Assembly: GCF_002078875.1 (NCBI RefSeq)
Contig: NC_034438.1
Coordinates: 21,589,030-21,653,029, forward strand
From: Numida meleagris
Taxonomy: Eukaryota > Chordata > Aves > Galliformes > Numididae
Length of the DNA: 64,000 nt
Direction: 5' to 3'
In this document: positions 1 through 11,605 of the stretch, in pieces
How positions within the stretch are numbered: the first letter of the stretch is position 1
How the letters are laid out: every line of letters begins with the position of its first letter
Notes under the pieces: model-generated
What the model saw: only the letters and a program-made list of their open reading frames with translations
Told to the model about the DNA's origin: nothing
The model's database searches: none
Program-made: the position numbers and the translations under genes

Positions 1-422
1 AATCCTATTCGGTAGGATCAGAGGGGGTGGCTAATGTTTGGCATTTGCGGAGAGAAACTGTCTGTAACACGCAGGGTGTTTTTGCGCTGCCGCTTGGTGC
101 AGCGAGGGGGACTTCTCCTTGCTGGGAGGCGCAGAGCGCGTGCCAGCGCGTAGCTGCCTTTGCGGAGGTCGGGGCGAGCTCCTCGGCGTGCAGGTCCTGC
201 GCTGACTGCACAGCGCGGTGCTGCCAACCTGCGCGAGGCCGCGGGCGGCGCGGCGCGTCGTGACGGCGCGGGGTGGAAGGACCGAAGTTGCGGTGGTCCC
301 CCGCCCCCGGGAGGTCCTTAGTCCGCTCCTTCGTAGTGGCTCATTTTGGCTCTCGCGTCGCCGGGATGCTGCCAGGGAACGCGCGTCGTGGTTACAATAG
401 GGTCTGGTAGCACATCAGAACG
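1..422 (+). promoter_or_regulatory. MAST4: CpG-island promoter A and 5' leader of MAST4 (upstream alternative start)
   Basis: The first 400 or so bases are GC-rich and dense in CpG, in sharp contrast to the AT-rich intron that follows, and they end at a coding exon with a consensus splice donor. This is the usual look of a vertebrate CpG-island promoter. No TATA box is evident. The transcription start cannot be placed, and the island may begin left of the window. A short upstream ORF (366-410) lies in the presumed leader, and its TAG closes the frame 12 bases before the main ATG. The opposite strand could also be transcribed, as is common for such islands, but no exon was recognised there. 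Confidence 0.6.
366..410 (+). promoter_or_regulatory. upstream ORF (14 codons) in the promoter A leader
   Basis: ATG at 366, with G at -3, opens a 14-codon frame (MLPGNARRGYNRVW) that stops at TAG 408-410. It is in frame with the main ATG at 423 and leaves only 12 bases between. If the leader includes this ATG, it would reduce initiation at 423. Whether the transcript starts upstream of 366 is not known. Confidence 0.4.
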
Positions 423-469
423 ATGAAAGCCCAGCGGGAGAGGCTACAGATTCCAGGGCTGACCTTGGA
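423..469 (+). CDS. MAST4: MAST4 alternative first coding exon (promoter A)
   Basis: ATG 423 has A at -3 and is the first ATG after an in-frame TAG (408-410). It opens 15 full codons, MKAQRERLQIPGLTL, plus two bases GA. The exon ends at a consensus donor GTAAGT at 470-475. The phase fits the acceptor at 4456: GA plus T gives aspartate and the frame stays open through the whole 81-base second exon. The N-terminus is basic and has no signal peptide or membrane segment. Assignment to MAST4 is by inference, because the exon pair ends in AG, exactly what the downstream MAST4 exon at 58852 needs. I do not recognise this peptide from a named isoform with certainty. It could instead be a separate upstream transcript that never joins MAST4. 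Confidence 0.65.
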
Positions 470-1136
470 GTAAGTATTGTCTGTCTTTAATATTTTAATG
501 GTTTCTGCATGGCAGCTGGCTTTGGTGCACACAGGAGCTGTTTAGTGTGCGTTGTGCTGGCAATCTCGCAGCACTGCAGCTCTGGGCTGAAGGAACATGT
601 TTTAAATGCATTGCAGTTGGTTGAAGCAGATGTGCGAGCCGGGAGCTGGAGCACTGCAGTGCACTGGGAAAGAAAGCATTTCTGTGTATTTAAAGTTACT
701 GAATCTCCTGCGTGGAGCATCCTGTCAGCTCGCAGAGAGCATCTTTCTGTAGGCCATGGTGTCTGCCTTTCTCTCCTGCTCTCTGTTACTGTTTGTTTAT
801 CCCGGTGCTGCCTTTTAGAGAGGCCTCTATCTCTGCTGCATAACAGCGAGCACTGCGAGAGATTAAAGCATTACAGAAATACCGTTTGCGAGAATCCGCC
901 AGGAGCAGCCCGGATTTTACATACGCAACTACATTAACGAACAGTATTTACATACTGGAGATTCCTCTGCAGTAAGTATGTTTACCTAATTTAGCAGCGT
1001 GTTTACTTGGTGCTTGCTTAAAACCGATTAACTCATTTGTGTGTTTTCAGCTATTTATGTAGTAGGCACATGAAAATATGTAAATTTTAGTGTGTAGTGA
1101 TAGTAACGATAGTCTTTTATTCATAAATGCCAGCAC

Positions 1137-1188
1137 ATATCTACCCGAGGTAGATATTTAGGTAATATTTAGCCAAAGCTAAATATTA
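1137..1188 (+). repeat. two adjacent perfect hairpins
   Basis: ATATCTACC and GGTAGATAT pair around a 3-base loop (1137-1157). Five bases later TAATATTTAGC pairs with GCTAAATATTA around the 4-base loop CAAA (1163-1188). Both stems are perfect (9 and 11 pairs). The function is unknown; it may be a chance AT-rich structure. Confidence 0.6.
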
Positions 1189-2032
1189 ATTTCTATACAT
1201 GCATACCTACATTCTGTGTTTAATACACGTCAGGCATGTATGCATGCATGTTGCAGACACCATGAGAACTTGCTGATTTTATCTAGGTAAATAGACATGG
1301 TTACGTCAGATCCCTTAGTGTTCCCTGGGACTTCCCCATTCTTGACGGAGAAAAACCTGAATGCTGCAAATGCCTGCGGTAAAGTTACTTAGCTGTGAAA
1401 GGTGTTATCTCTGACATCTGCCATGTTTTAAAGAAAAGGCGATAGGTTAGTGTGCAGTCTAGCAAATAATTTATTCTGATGATCACATGAAGGTGACAGA
1501 GCACTGTATTCCGAGGAACAAGTGTAGATGTTACACTGGGTTCCCCAGAACTGGGCTTGTGAAACGTCAGGGAGGAATTCTGCATTTCAATCTGGTGTCT
1601 TTTCCTCCGAGCAGTGTGTGTTAGCTGTGAGCACACTGAGCTCTAGATAATGGTCTGAAAAAATTAGAGCTGCTAATTTCTCATGAGTTTTGAAGGAGGG
1701 GTCTTATCAGGGAGCTCATTAAAATGGTTGCCATGAATAATTGATAATGGAGCTCCTTTGGAGATGTGGAAATTTAAATATTTTAAAATCAGTCTTCACT
1801 AAATTATGTAATCATTGAATGCGAATAACATCACTAACTGCAAAAGATGAAAAGTGATTCATGTTACTGGTTCTTTACACGCGTGTGTGTTTTTGTAATG
1901 CAAGGTAGTCATTTATTGTTTCCTAATTTCATGGTACCCTGACAAAATCACACTTGCTTTGCATTATTTCTGCAATATTTAAATACTGGTAAAAATAATT
2001 ATACTTCAGTTTCAGCATTGCTAAGTTTTTTG

Positions 2033-2050
2033 TTTTTTTTTTTTTTTTTT
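2033..2050 (+). repeat. T18 tract
   Basis: Uninterrupted run of T in the first MAST4 intron. The length may vary between individuals. Confidence 0.9.
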
Positions 2051-4456
2051 GTTAAAACATTGTCCAGATACAAACCACTTGTATGTTTAATTTTTTTTCA
2101 TATTTTTATAACAACATTTCCATTTCTCACCATGCTCATACTTTCTGAACTTAATTTGTGAGTAGAGAAAAGTGAATACCATGTTTGGGCTGCGGTCATG
2201 TAGTGGTTACCATGAAGTTGTTTTCTCATTTGTCAAAGTTGAGTCAACACAGCTTTAAGTTGTGTCCCCCAAATTTTTATTTTCAAGTATCTTTAGAGGC
2301 AAATACTGGGAAGAAAAAAAAAAGTAAAAAAAAGAAAACAACAACAACAAAAGGCAAACAAACAAAAAACCCACAGCCGTTTCTTTGAAACAGTCTTTGC
2401 GTTTGGATTCTCTTAAATTTTCTTTCAATCAGGTTTAAATGTTGGGACTGGAATTACGTTTTATCTCTGAGAAATTTGTACAGTCTGCCTACTTCCTATT
2501 CATTACTTGCAGAAAGCTTCTTTCAAAGAATATTAAGGATTCAGAATGAAGCATTCCAAATTTAGTAAACGTAGGAATTAACGCTGCCTGTCAGCCTTGT
2601 GCATATGCACTATGATAATTTGTTTTAACAGGTTTCTGCCTGTAATTTCTAGGTCTTAAAAAAGCAAAGCTGAAAAGCAAGCTCCGTAGAACTGGATTGA
2701 CACTACTCTGTCAACACTTGGTGGGAATTTATAGAGGCACAGTGTGAGCATGTCTGATATTGAATGCCCCGAGAGTCTGCTCCATGACTGAGAGTCAGTG
2801 TTTCAGAAATGAAGAATAATGATGGAGTAACTACTAGCAGGTGAAGGATTTCCACCTGCTGAGTGTATGCCAGCCACTAGAAGGGGGGGTCATGTTTTGA
2901 TACTGGATGTCCCCCAGATTTGTTGACAGCAAGGGGAAGATAGTGACTTCATCTCATTCTTATCCGAGTTAACATATTCTTCTCAGTTAGTGCTAGCCCC
3001 GTTATTTCCTTCCTTTCCACTGCTCTGGCTTTGGTTGGCTCCTTACCTGTGATCTTTATTCCATAGCAGTCCCCATCCTCTCTTACTGTTGTCGACCTGT
3101 GCTTTTTGGGCAGCAGCACCGCTTCTTTCCTTCTTCTGCCTGGATTGCCTTCAGATGAGTGTCTGCTCTCTTCCTGTTCCTGATCCTTGCCATCCACATC
3201 ACCTGCCTTTGCCCTTGCTGAGCCCCCCAGGAACAGCACTGAGCACAGACAATGTAGCACAGCGGTTTTCCAGCCCATTGCCAGTGTGGGCAACACTGAC
3301 AGCCCCCTACATGTCTACTTTGGAAGGAGTAGTACTATTTCTGCTGATTTTCAGTCAGCTCTCCACCTTGCCCAGCTTTAATGAGAATGTTATAAAATGT
3401 GGCATTGTCATGCAAGTGAAAACAAGGGATGGAGCTGGTTGCAGCATTCTGGTTGTCTGTGGCTCCCTGAGGGCAGGTCAGGACACCAGTGCTGGCTGGC
3501 TGCAGGGGTCTGTTGTGCAGCAGGACAGGTCTTTGTGAAGGTCATCTGGAAAAAGCTACGCATCAGCATCTACTTTTACTTAGCATAAACCAGTGGTGCC
3601 ACATGTAGTTTAGGAAAGATAATTTCAGCTAATCACAACAGGAAGTGTGTAATTGAACTATTTTTTTAAAAGCTGTTTTGGAAATGTTGCAGGGACACAT
3701 GCATGTGACTGCATGAGTGTATCATAAAAGTGCGCCTGTGAAATCGTTCAGTAGCGTACTGTTTTGTTGAGAGACTCCTCAATGGAGCTGCACTTGAAGC
3801 AATTTCTTGAGGGCACCTTCGGAGCCAAGAGCTCAAATATGCTTTTGGGGACATTAGTTGCTTGTATCCATACTTCATTACATAGGTAAAAGGTTTGATG
3901 TATGCAGTAGGACATTGTGATCATCAGTGATACTGATGGAAATTGCGTGGAGGTCACTTACAATTTTTAGTAGGTCCCTGAACTTTAGGCTTTCAAATTG
4001 GATTTTTTTCTAAGATTTCTTGTTGCTGATGAAAGCTCATAATCATTTTTAGTTTTCCAACACATCTGATTTGCATAAAAAAAAAACCTAATCAAACCTA
4101 ATTCCTAATACTAAAAGCAAAAAAACCACCATCCTGTCTGAGTTATTTATTCTGCTTTAAAGTCTGAAACAGGGTGCCATTTTTTCCCTCTTTGGACAGT
4201 ACACAAACAAGTATCAGGGAGAGCCTCACATAGTCAAGCTTATGCACCAGCAACAGATTTCATGTTTGTTTTTATTTAAATCAGTTTCATCTTAAGTCAA
4301 AAACTGTGTGGCTACTGTCACTCTCTTCATTTGGAAGGACAGTTATGTTTCGGTTCTAACTGGAACTCCTTTTGTAACTCCTGCACTAAAACAACTCATT
4401 CTAAATCTCTTGCTAAATCTTCTGTTCACTAGAGATGACGTTATTTTAACTTTCAG

Positions 4457-4537
4457 TCTCACCCCAAGGAGCCTGAGCCCAACCCCAACAAGCCCTTGCA
4501 GTCCATGCAGTCCTCTGTTCGCTTTTCATTTTTGGAG
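4457..4537 (+). CDS. MAST4: MAST4 alternative second exon, Ser/Thr-Pro rich
   Basis: This 81-base exon lies between a clear acceptor (pyrimidine-rich tract then CAG at 4454-4456) and a consensus donor (GTAAGC from 4538). Read in the phase set by exon 423-469, it gives one D codon, 26 full codons and a trailing AG. The peptide contains DLTPRSLSPTPTSPCSPCSP followed by LFAFHFW. It therefore has six Ser-Pro or Thr-Pro dipeptides in about 20 residues and then a hydrophobic aromatic end. Such S/T-P sites are typical targets of proline-directed kinases; that role is inference. The trailing AG matches the first base C of the exon at 58852 and would make serine. Total length, phase and splice signals make chance unlikely. 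The link to MAST4 is inferred from phase and position, not from a recalled isoform. Confidence 0.68.
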
Positions 4538-7149
4538 GTAAGCAAGTAAACTTCCATTGTTGATGTTTTCTTCTGCATCCAAAACCTGACAATCAAAATG
4601 TATTTCAGGGGGAAAATTGCAGAAAATCAAATATGTCTGTACAATCAGAAAAATGTACTTAACAAGCTGTTGTTCCAAAGTTAATTTTTTTTTTTTTTTA
4701 CGGAAAAAAGAGCCGTATTTTGAAACTTAGTGAGGAGTTTTGAGTTGCAGATTGGTAATCGTGAGTTGCTCTGATTTCTGATCAGAAATGTATCTGTTCT
4801 TGAAATTTTATATTTCGCTTCCTGTGATGATACTGCAAACTGTGTTCTGTTGTGTAAAATGTTTAAGGTGAATTCAGAAGTGGAGGTGATCAATGAAGCA
4901 TATAGTTGTGTCATGCTCACCTGAGAGTCAGCAGTATGATCTGTGATGCCAGCAGAGTTGGTTATCCAAGATGTACGTCATTTAGAAGAAAATAATCCTT
5001 TACTGTAGGTCTGTGGTGCTGACTCCTCTTCAGGACTGGAATAATTTTATGCCTTATTTCTAGTACAGTAATGTTTCAGATATGCCCTATGCAGCCACAT
5101 GCAATACGTTTCTCATTTTCTTTGTTCTACTTCTCAGTTCGTATAAAAGAAACTGTTTTGGTTTTTTTTTATATATTTGTTAGTATTTACTTTTACAAAA
5201 TCAGAAAATTATTAATCGAAAAAATACTATGTGCCTCATACCATTATGGTAAAATAATCACGATGGTAATTGAGGGGTGTTTCTGATACAGAAAAGCCTT
5301 TTTTTTTTCCTATTTTTTTCTTTTTAATACACAAACTAAACTTGAAAGCCAGGTCTCTCACACTCAACAGCATAAGTTAGTGAGATTCTGCCCTATAGGG
5401 AATATAGTTTTTAAAATGAGTTTTCGGTGCCTCCTGGATTAAAAAATAAGAACAACAACAAAACCAAACAACAACAAAATACCCAATATTTGTAATAATT
5501 AGAAGTTTCATTTGATACTGTGAGGATAAAAGACTGCTGAATTATACAATAAAATAGATTTGTACCTACACAGTACAACCTCTTCCGTGTTGCATGGCAG
5601 AGACGATGCTTGCACGGGTCATTCTCCTTCAGAATGCTTTTAAAAGGAACTGATTCTTGAAATTTGTCTATTGTGGCTTAATTTGACAGTGAAAAATGAA
5701 GCAATAATTTTGCAATTTGATATATGTCTCTGAATAATTTTTTTTTTTTTTGTATATACTATTCTGTAAGGGAAGAGATGGAATGAAAATCTTCCTTTTT
5801 TGCATTTTTCAATATGATATAACCATACATTTTCTTCTCAGTGAAAACACTTTGTGGTGTTTAATGAATGATCAGAAAAATCGATGTGTTCTGTGGAGTT
5901 TATCTGGGTGGTGGAGAAAAGCTGATAAAACCCAACATTTTTAAATTAGTCTTCAGTTTCTATGCAGCAAGATTGGGGGGTGGGGGTGGGAACAACAGTG
6001 CTGGGAGAAGTGTTCTTTTTCAGAATGGCAATATTATGGATGCAAAAAGCTGCATAAAAAAAAGTTTTTAATTTTGTGTACAGTGCTGAATTGCGCCTCT
6101 GGCCTTGTGTACATCTTTCCATGCAGACTGTGCTGTGGATACAGCCCTCATGGGCTTTATGGTTTTAGAATGAAGCACAGAGATGGAACTCTCAGAACAG
6201 ATAGGACTCTCCATAGTTTCCCCATGCTGGGTGGCAGAAGCTCGTAACTACATCAAGTTTTAGCTTTCCATTCCTATAATGGATGATGGTGCAACGAGCA
6301 TAGTTCTTAGATTCTTTTTGATGAAATGGAATGGAATTTATTGTTAGTGTTCAGTGTAATACCTAAGCCACATATTTTCCTGAAAAAAAAAAATCAAAAT
6401 TCCTATTGTTTTTTTTTCTTTGCCTTTAGAAGTCCCTTAAGAATATTTAAATTTACCCTGGAATGGAAATTAAAAAGAAATACTATGATTCGGAGTCTTT
6501 ATACTATAGCTACAGAGGACGTACTGTGTTCAGAACAGCAAACAGTAATTATTTACTGTTCAGGCTTGACTTAGGTTAACAGGGAAAAAATATATATGTT
6601 TTTTAGAGCATATAAGTAATTGGCATTTCCTGTTCCTGTGGCTCAGAATATTCTAAGTGGGAGGAGAGGAATTATAGTTTTACTACTTTTGCTATTTTAG
6701 TTTTATTACTTCTTTACTGTGTTCAGAAGTGTTAGCATTACGGGGGCCTTACTAGAGTAAATATGTAGGATTTTCCTATGGCATTGTATCTGTCCAGCAT
6801 TTTGGCTCATCTCTCTTTAGTCCTTTGACTGCAGTTCTGCAGTTGTCATGTACAGTAGCGGTATAAAGGGAAACTTTGGCTGGTCAGGTGATGAATATTT
6901 TTTTTAAATAAACAGGAGCATCTTGTGAATGTACCCGTGGTAGCAGAGCCTTGAAGAGGATGGGGAAAGGAAGAATTTTTTCCATTTGAGGCATATATTT
7001 CCCATTAATTCAGTACCTGATATTTTTGTCTTCTGAACATTTTCAGTTTCTGTACAGGAGAAAAGTAGTATATTATCATTTTTGTACAAATTAATACAAG
7101 CAGCAGCAGCAGATTTGCAAGGAAAGGGAAAAGGTAGAGGTAATGTATA
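4538..7149 (+). other. MAST4: MAST4 intron, no gene seen
   Basis: AT-rich intronic sequence with several short T and A tracts (for example near 4686, 5296 and 5738) and an AAC-rich stretch at about 5448-5478. No exon, RNA gene or recognised transposon was found. Confidence 0.5.
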
Positions 7150-7700
7150 CAGATAACCACAGCCACTGAGAGATTCTTCAAGGATGCTCCAGCACAAGTC
7201 CCCACTGGCCGCAGCTCTGCAGGCACTGCTCCACACGGCTCCATACCACGGGGCCCACCCTCAGGAGCAGCTCCGGCACTGTCCCCATGGGCGGCAGCTG
7301 CCCCAGCCCTCCTGCCCCACCGCGGGCTGCTCCCCACGGGCTGCAGCTCCGGCCCGGGGCTGCTCCTGTGGTGCTCTCCGTGGGCGGTGCCTCCTCCAGG
7401 CCTCAGCCACTGCTGCGCCGTGGGCTCCTCCGTGGCTGCCCGGGAGATCTGCTCCGTGCGGTGCCCGTGGGCTGCAGGGGACAGCCTGGTTCTCCGTGGG
7501 CCTCTCCTGGGCTGCAGGGAGCTGCTGCTCCACACCTGGAGCACCTCCTGCACTGACCTTGGTGCCTGCAGGGCTATTTCACATTTTCTCACTTATCTCT
7601 CCCAGCTTCCTCCCACACCGTGCTTTCTCCTTTCTTAACCATGCTCACCCAGAGACACAGCCAGAATCGTTCATGGCTCAGCTCAAGGTGAAGCATGATT
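7150..7700 (-). mobile_element. antisense fragment of an avian endogenous-retrovirus LTR
   Basis: A GC-rich island in otherwise AT-rich intron is built from irregular copies of a motif around GGGCTGCAG alternating with CTGCTCC and CCGTGGG. It continues into a block containing ACTGACCTTGGTGCCTGCAG and then TTTCTTAACCATG and CTCACCCAGAGACACAGCC. This order matches, on the opposite strand, the body of a long GC-rich LTR that is widespread in bird genomes. The AT-rich poly(A)-signal end of the LTR is missing on the left. Both boundaries are approximate. Open frames of 83-195 codons on both strands here (for example 7005-7592 and 7184-7723) are products of the high GC content and are not genes. 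Confidence 0.55.
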
Positions 7701-10206
7701 TTGTAAAAGAGTTAGTGATGTAATTCAGACTTTTCTTGTCACAGAGTAGTTTATTTTGTGAATTTAAAAGCATGATATATGCCGTACGATGACTCCTTTC
7801 CCTTGTAGTGTGACAGCTACCATATCCAAGGAAGCTCAAGCAAACATTTTTCTTTAAAATTTATTTCCACCTTTGATTCTAGAGAACAGTACAAAGTAGA
7901 TTGACCTTGAGGTTATGCTGAAAGATGCAGTTGTTGATTTATTACTCTGAAACAGCAAGGTCACGAGAAGGTCTGATGTGTATGAGGTAACGAATCACTT
8001 GGCTCCAATTCTTGCCCAGTGTATTCATTTTTATCTAAAATGAGAAAAACCTGCTGTTTCATCTCTTAGAATAATCTCATTAGAATTCATGAACACCTAA
8101 CACAAAGCACGAGTTCCTCAAGGTGTAATAAATTGATAGTTGGCACTTGCCTCTGAAGGTAGAGTCTCTGCTCCCAAGTTCTTGTTACGGCCTCACTGTT
8201 CTTTTATCTCTCTGTGAGCATTTATTTGAACAGGCAAAATACACATACTTCAGATATTTCCAGTTTGCTCTCATATTAAACCTTGTGATCTTTCAAAGGG
8301 TGAGCTGTTTCAGTTGGGACTTAGGGTTCATGAGGATTCTTGGAGAATGAGAAACAACATCATTGCATGCATAAAGTGATATATAAAATTTTTCTGGTGT
8401 ATTACTGGGTTTTGAGGAATGAATAAGTAGAAGCAGCCAGTTAGTCAGCAGATCTCAGCTCTTTTGTACTTAATTCTTTTAAAGCTTTTAACTTCTTTGA
8501 ACCCTGTAGAGACAAAGCAGAGGAGAGGATTGTGTTTCCATTTTTGCTTGTGGCAATCAGTTATACCTGCACAAACCTATTAGCATCTTAATGGGGTTGC
8601 ATTGGTGTAAATGATGGAATAATTGCAAAGTTGTCATTTGTGACTGGGACTCTTCTGGAGAACCTTTACTGTTGTTTTGTCACACTGGAGGCATGCAGCA
8701 AGGTAATTCCTGAAGTTGTGATTTTTTGGGCTGGCGCTAACAAGAGTGCAGTTTTACTTGCTGCACAGTGATGTCAAATCAGAGGGGCTAAGCTTTAGTT
8801 GTCGCAGTGATGTTATGGAGCTTATGGAGTTGGATAAGAGTAAGGCTTAACTGACTGATATAAGATTCAGAGTGAAGTATGTTTTAAAAAGGTCCCAGAA
8901 AAAAAAAAAAGATCTGTGTTCTTGTATATGTGTTTCAAACCCTTATGTAGAATATGGCAGTTTAACTTGTGATTTGTGCTACTTGATGATGATGTTCAGA
9001 AGAAAGAGCTTTTTTCTAAGTCCTCTAACCAAATAAAAGTAGCCCCCTTCTCCTTTCTCTTCAACCCCGAAGTTTTACAGCGCAGTCTATCTTGAAAGAA
9101 TAGATGACTGAATTTTACAGGGCTTAGCAGAAACACATGATTTGCTGTAGTTTTTCTCTTTTTTTTTCTCATTTTCTTACTTTTTTTTTTTTTTCCCTTG
9201 GCATGTGTAAGATGGATCTTAAGAAAACATGAAAAGTTCTTGTGACCATTATTTCCTGTGGTAGTGTGAAAGCTGCTACTTTTCATCTGCGGGAGAGAGC
9301 TTGTCTGAATCATTTTAAATGCCATTTTGTCAATCTCCTTTCCCTGAACTCTCAAAAAGATTCTTCCAAATCAGTTGAATGCTGTTTTTATTAATCTTCT
9401 GGCCTTTTGTGTTGTATTTTGTATGTACTGCTGAATGTTACATTTTTAAGTTAATATTTAGGCTTTCAAAAAATTTTGACAAGGTAAAAGGCTGCTGTGA
9501 GTTCCAGTTTGAAAATTACTGCTATTATAGAATAGTGCTGTAACAGTAGAATACTGGGGTTGCAGACAGTAAAAGGTTTTTAGGTTTTATTCTAAATGCT
9601 GTTAGAAAATTTTCTAAAATTTTCTGAGACTACATAGTCATAGTAATGACCTCAGTGAAGATTTCTTGAGCAACTTTATTCCTTTCTAAAGCAGAGAATG
9701 GAAGTATTCACAATTTTAAAGCTTAAAATGTTTATGGCCATTAATTCTGTATGCCTTTGAACCAGATTCAGCTTTCTCTTAACTGTTAAAGACAATATAA
9801 TAAGGAACTATTCTGACTAAGCATTTAATCACATTCCCTGTGTCTTGTTTGAAGGAGTGAAATGAAAATAAGAAATGGAGGGTGGAGTTCTGTAGGAAAT
9901 GTTTTTTTAAGGTTTTCAAGTTAAAGTTTGCAATACTTAGAAAAAAAAATGCCACACGTAAATCAGAAATTGGAGGAATGGAGGGAATTGAACTCTTTTT
10001 GTGGGCTGAGTGAAAATTAGATGAGTACTCAACTCAACCTATGGTGTTGAAAACATCTCTCCAAGACATCAAGATGATTAAAATTTGAATAACAAATCCA
10101 CATTGTATAATGGGAGGAGTTCTTGAAATATTCTTGGAAATGCGCAGCCTCGTGTGTCTTCCTAACGGACATACCACAAGTTTTCAAGCACATGCAAGTT
10201 ACCTGC
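7701..10206 (+). other. MAST4: MAST4 intron, no gene seen
   Basis: Unique AT-rich intron with short T and A tracts (for example about 9181-9194). No supported exon or transposon was recognised. Confidence 0.5.
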
Positions 10207-11605
10207 TAGAATTGTAGAGTTATACATGTGGGAAAACTTCTAGGATCATCTAATCAAACCACCAAGCAAACTGTACCATATCCCTAAGTGCTACATCTGT
10301 GCATTTCTTGAACACCTCAAGTGACGGTGACTCCACCGCTTCCCTGAGCAGCATGTTGCAATACTGGACCACTCTGTTTCAGAGAATAAATTTTTCCTAA
10401 TAACCCAACCCGATAACCACATGTGCAACTTGAGGCTATTACCTCTCATTCTGTTCCTAGTTACCTGGGGGAAGAGACTGACTCCCACATTGCTACAACT
10501 TCCTTTCAGGTAGCTGTAGAGAGCAGTATGGTCTTTCTTGAGCCTCCTCCAGGCTGAACAATCCCGGTTCCCTCAGCAGCTCCTCATAAGACTTGTGTTC
10601 CAGACCCTTTTTCATTACCATTCTTTGGACATGCTCTGTGGCCTCAGTGCATACAGTACTCAAGGTGCTGTTTTACCAGGGCTGAGAACAGAGGGGACAA
10701 TCTCTTTCCTAGTCATACTGACTACAGCAGGGATCTGGCTTGTATCAGAAAGAGTGGCCTTCTTGGCCACCTGCGCACACTGCTGGCTCATGTTCAGCTG
10801 TCTGTTGGCTAGCACCTCCTTTTCTACCATACAGCTTTCTAGCCATTCTGCCCTAAGCCTGTAGCATTGCTGAGGACTGCTGTGACCAAAGTGCAGGACC
10901 TGGCACTTGATCATGTTGAACATCATATAATTGGTCTCAGACCAGCAGTCCAGCCTACTCAGATCCCTCTGTAGGGCCTACCTACCCTTCAGCATTTCCA
11001 GCTTGATGTCATCTGCAAACTTACTGACGGTGCACTCAATCCTCTCATCCACACAATCAGTAAAGATTTTAAACAGGGATGGCCCCAGTACTGACCCCTG
11101 GGGAACACCACTAGTGACGTGTTACCAGCTGGATTTAACTCCATTCACGACAACTCTCTGGGCCCCGTCATCCAGGTTTTTACCTGGTGAAGAGTATACC
11201 ATATATGTCCAAGCCATGGGCTGCAGCTTCTTCAGGATAATGCTGTGGGAGACAGCGTCAAAGGCTTTGCTAAAGTCTGAGTAGACTACATCCACAGCCT
11301 TTCCCTCATCCACCAGGCAGATCACCTGGTTGTTGAAGGTGGTCAGGTTGGTCAAGCATGACTTGTCTTTGATGAACCCATGCTGAATAGGCCTGATCAC
11401 CTGGTTGTCCTGCACATGCTTTGTGATCACACTAAAGATGATCTTCTCTGTAACCTTCCCCAGTACCAAGGACAGGCTGACAGGCCTGTGGATCCCTGGG
11501 TCCTCCTTCTGACCCTGCTTACAGATGGATGTCATGTTTACAAGTCTCCAGTCATCTGGGACCTCCCCAGTTGACCAAGACTGGTGGAAAGTGGCTTGTC
11601 AAACT
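10207..11605 (-). mobile_element. CR1 LINE, antisense, 5'-truncated, about 1.4 kb
   Basis: The reverse strand carries the 3' part of a chicken-repeat-1 LINE. The left edge near 10207 is the degenerate 3' end. The segment then holds the usual CR1 phrases (GTGACTCCACC, CTCAGCAGCTCCTCATAAGAC, GCACACTGCTGGCTCAT, CTGACCCCTGGGGAACACCAC). The reverse-strand frame 11122-11535 (137 codons) covers part of the reverse transcriptase, with a readable SDFSKAFDAVSH block (the conserved F-x-K-A-F-D motif) and an upstream RPVSL block. Stops and frameshifts break the rest, and the endonuclease part is absent, so the copy is dead. Confidence 0.9.

Larger units (their letters stand above)
470..4456 (+). other. 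MAST4: intron between the two promoter A exons
   Basis: About 4 kb of AT-rich intron. It opens with GTAAGT and ends in a pyrimidine-rich tract and TTTCAG. It contains two adjacent perfect hairpins at 1137-1188, a T18 tract at 2033-2050 and an A-rich, AAC-containing stretch at about 2308-2370. Short open frames at 509-937 and 3089-3538 have no recognisable product and no splice or conservation signal that I can see. Confidence 0.55.

Noticed and set aside
509..937. 142-codon open frame downstream of promoter A
   Set aside because: It begins inside the intron after the donor at 470, has no recognisable domain, and has no acceptor that would join it. It is read as a chance frame.
972..977. GTAAGT donor-like site as the end of another first exon
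   Set aside because: No coding frame upstream fits it and no paired exon was found. A single consensus donor is common by chance.
3089..3538. 149-codon frame in the first intron
   Set aside because: No domain, no splice signals, and an equally long antisense frame overlaps it.
7005..7723. Overlapping long open frames on both strands
   Set aside because: They lie in the GC-rich LTR fragment, where stops are rare in all frames; none resembles a protein.
11122..11535. 137-codon reverse-strand reverse-transcriptase frame as a gene
   Set aside because: It is part of a 5'-truncated CR1 with frame breaks on both sides.
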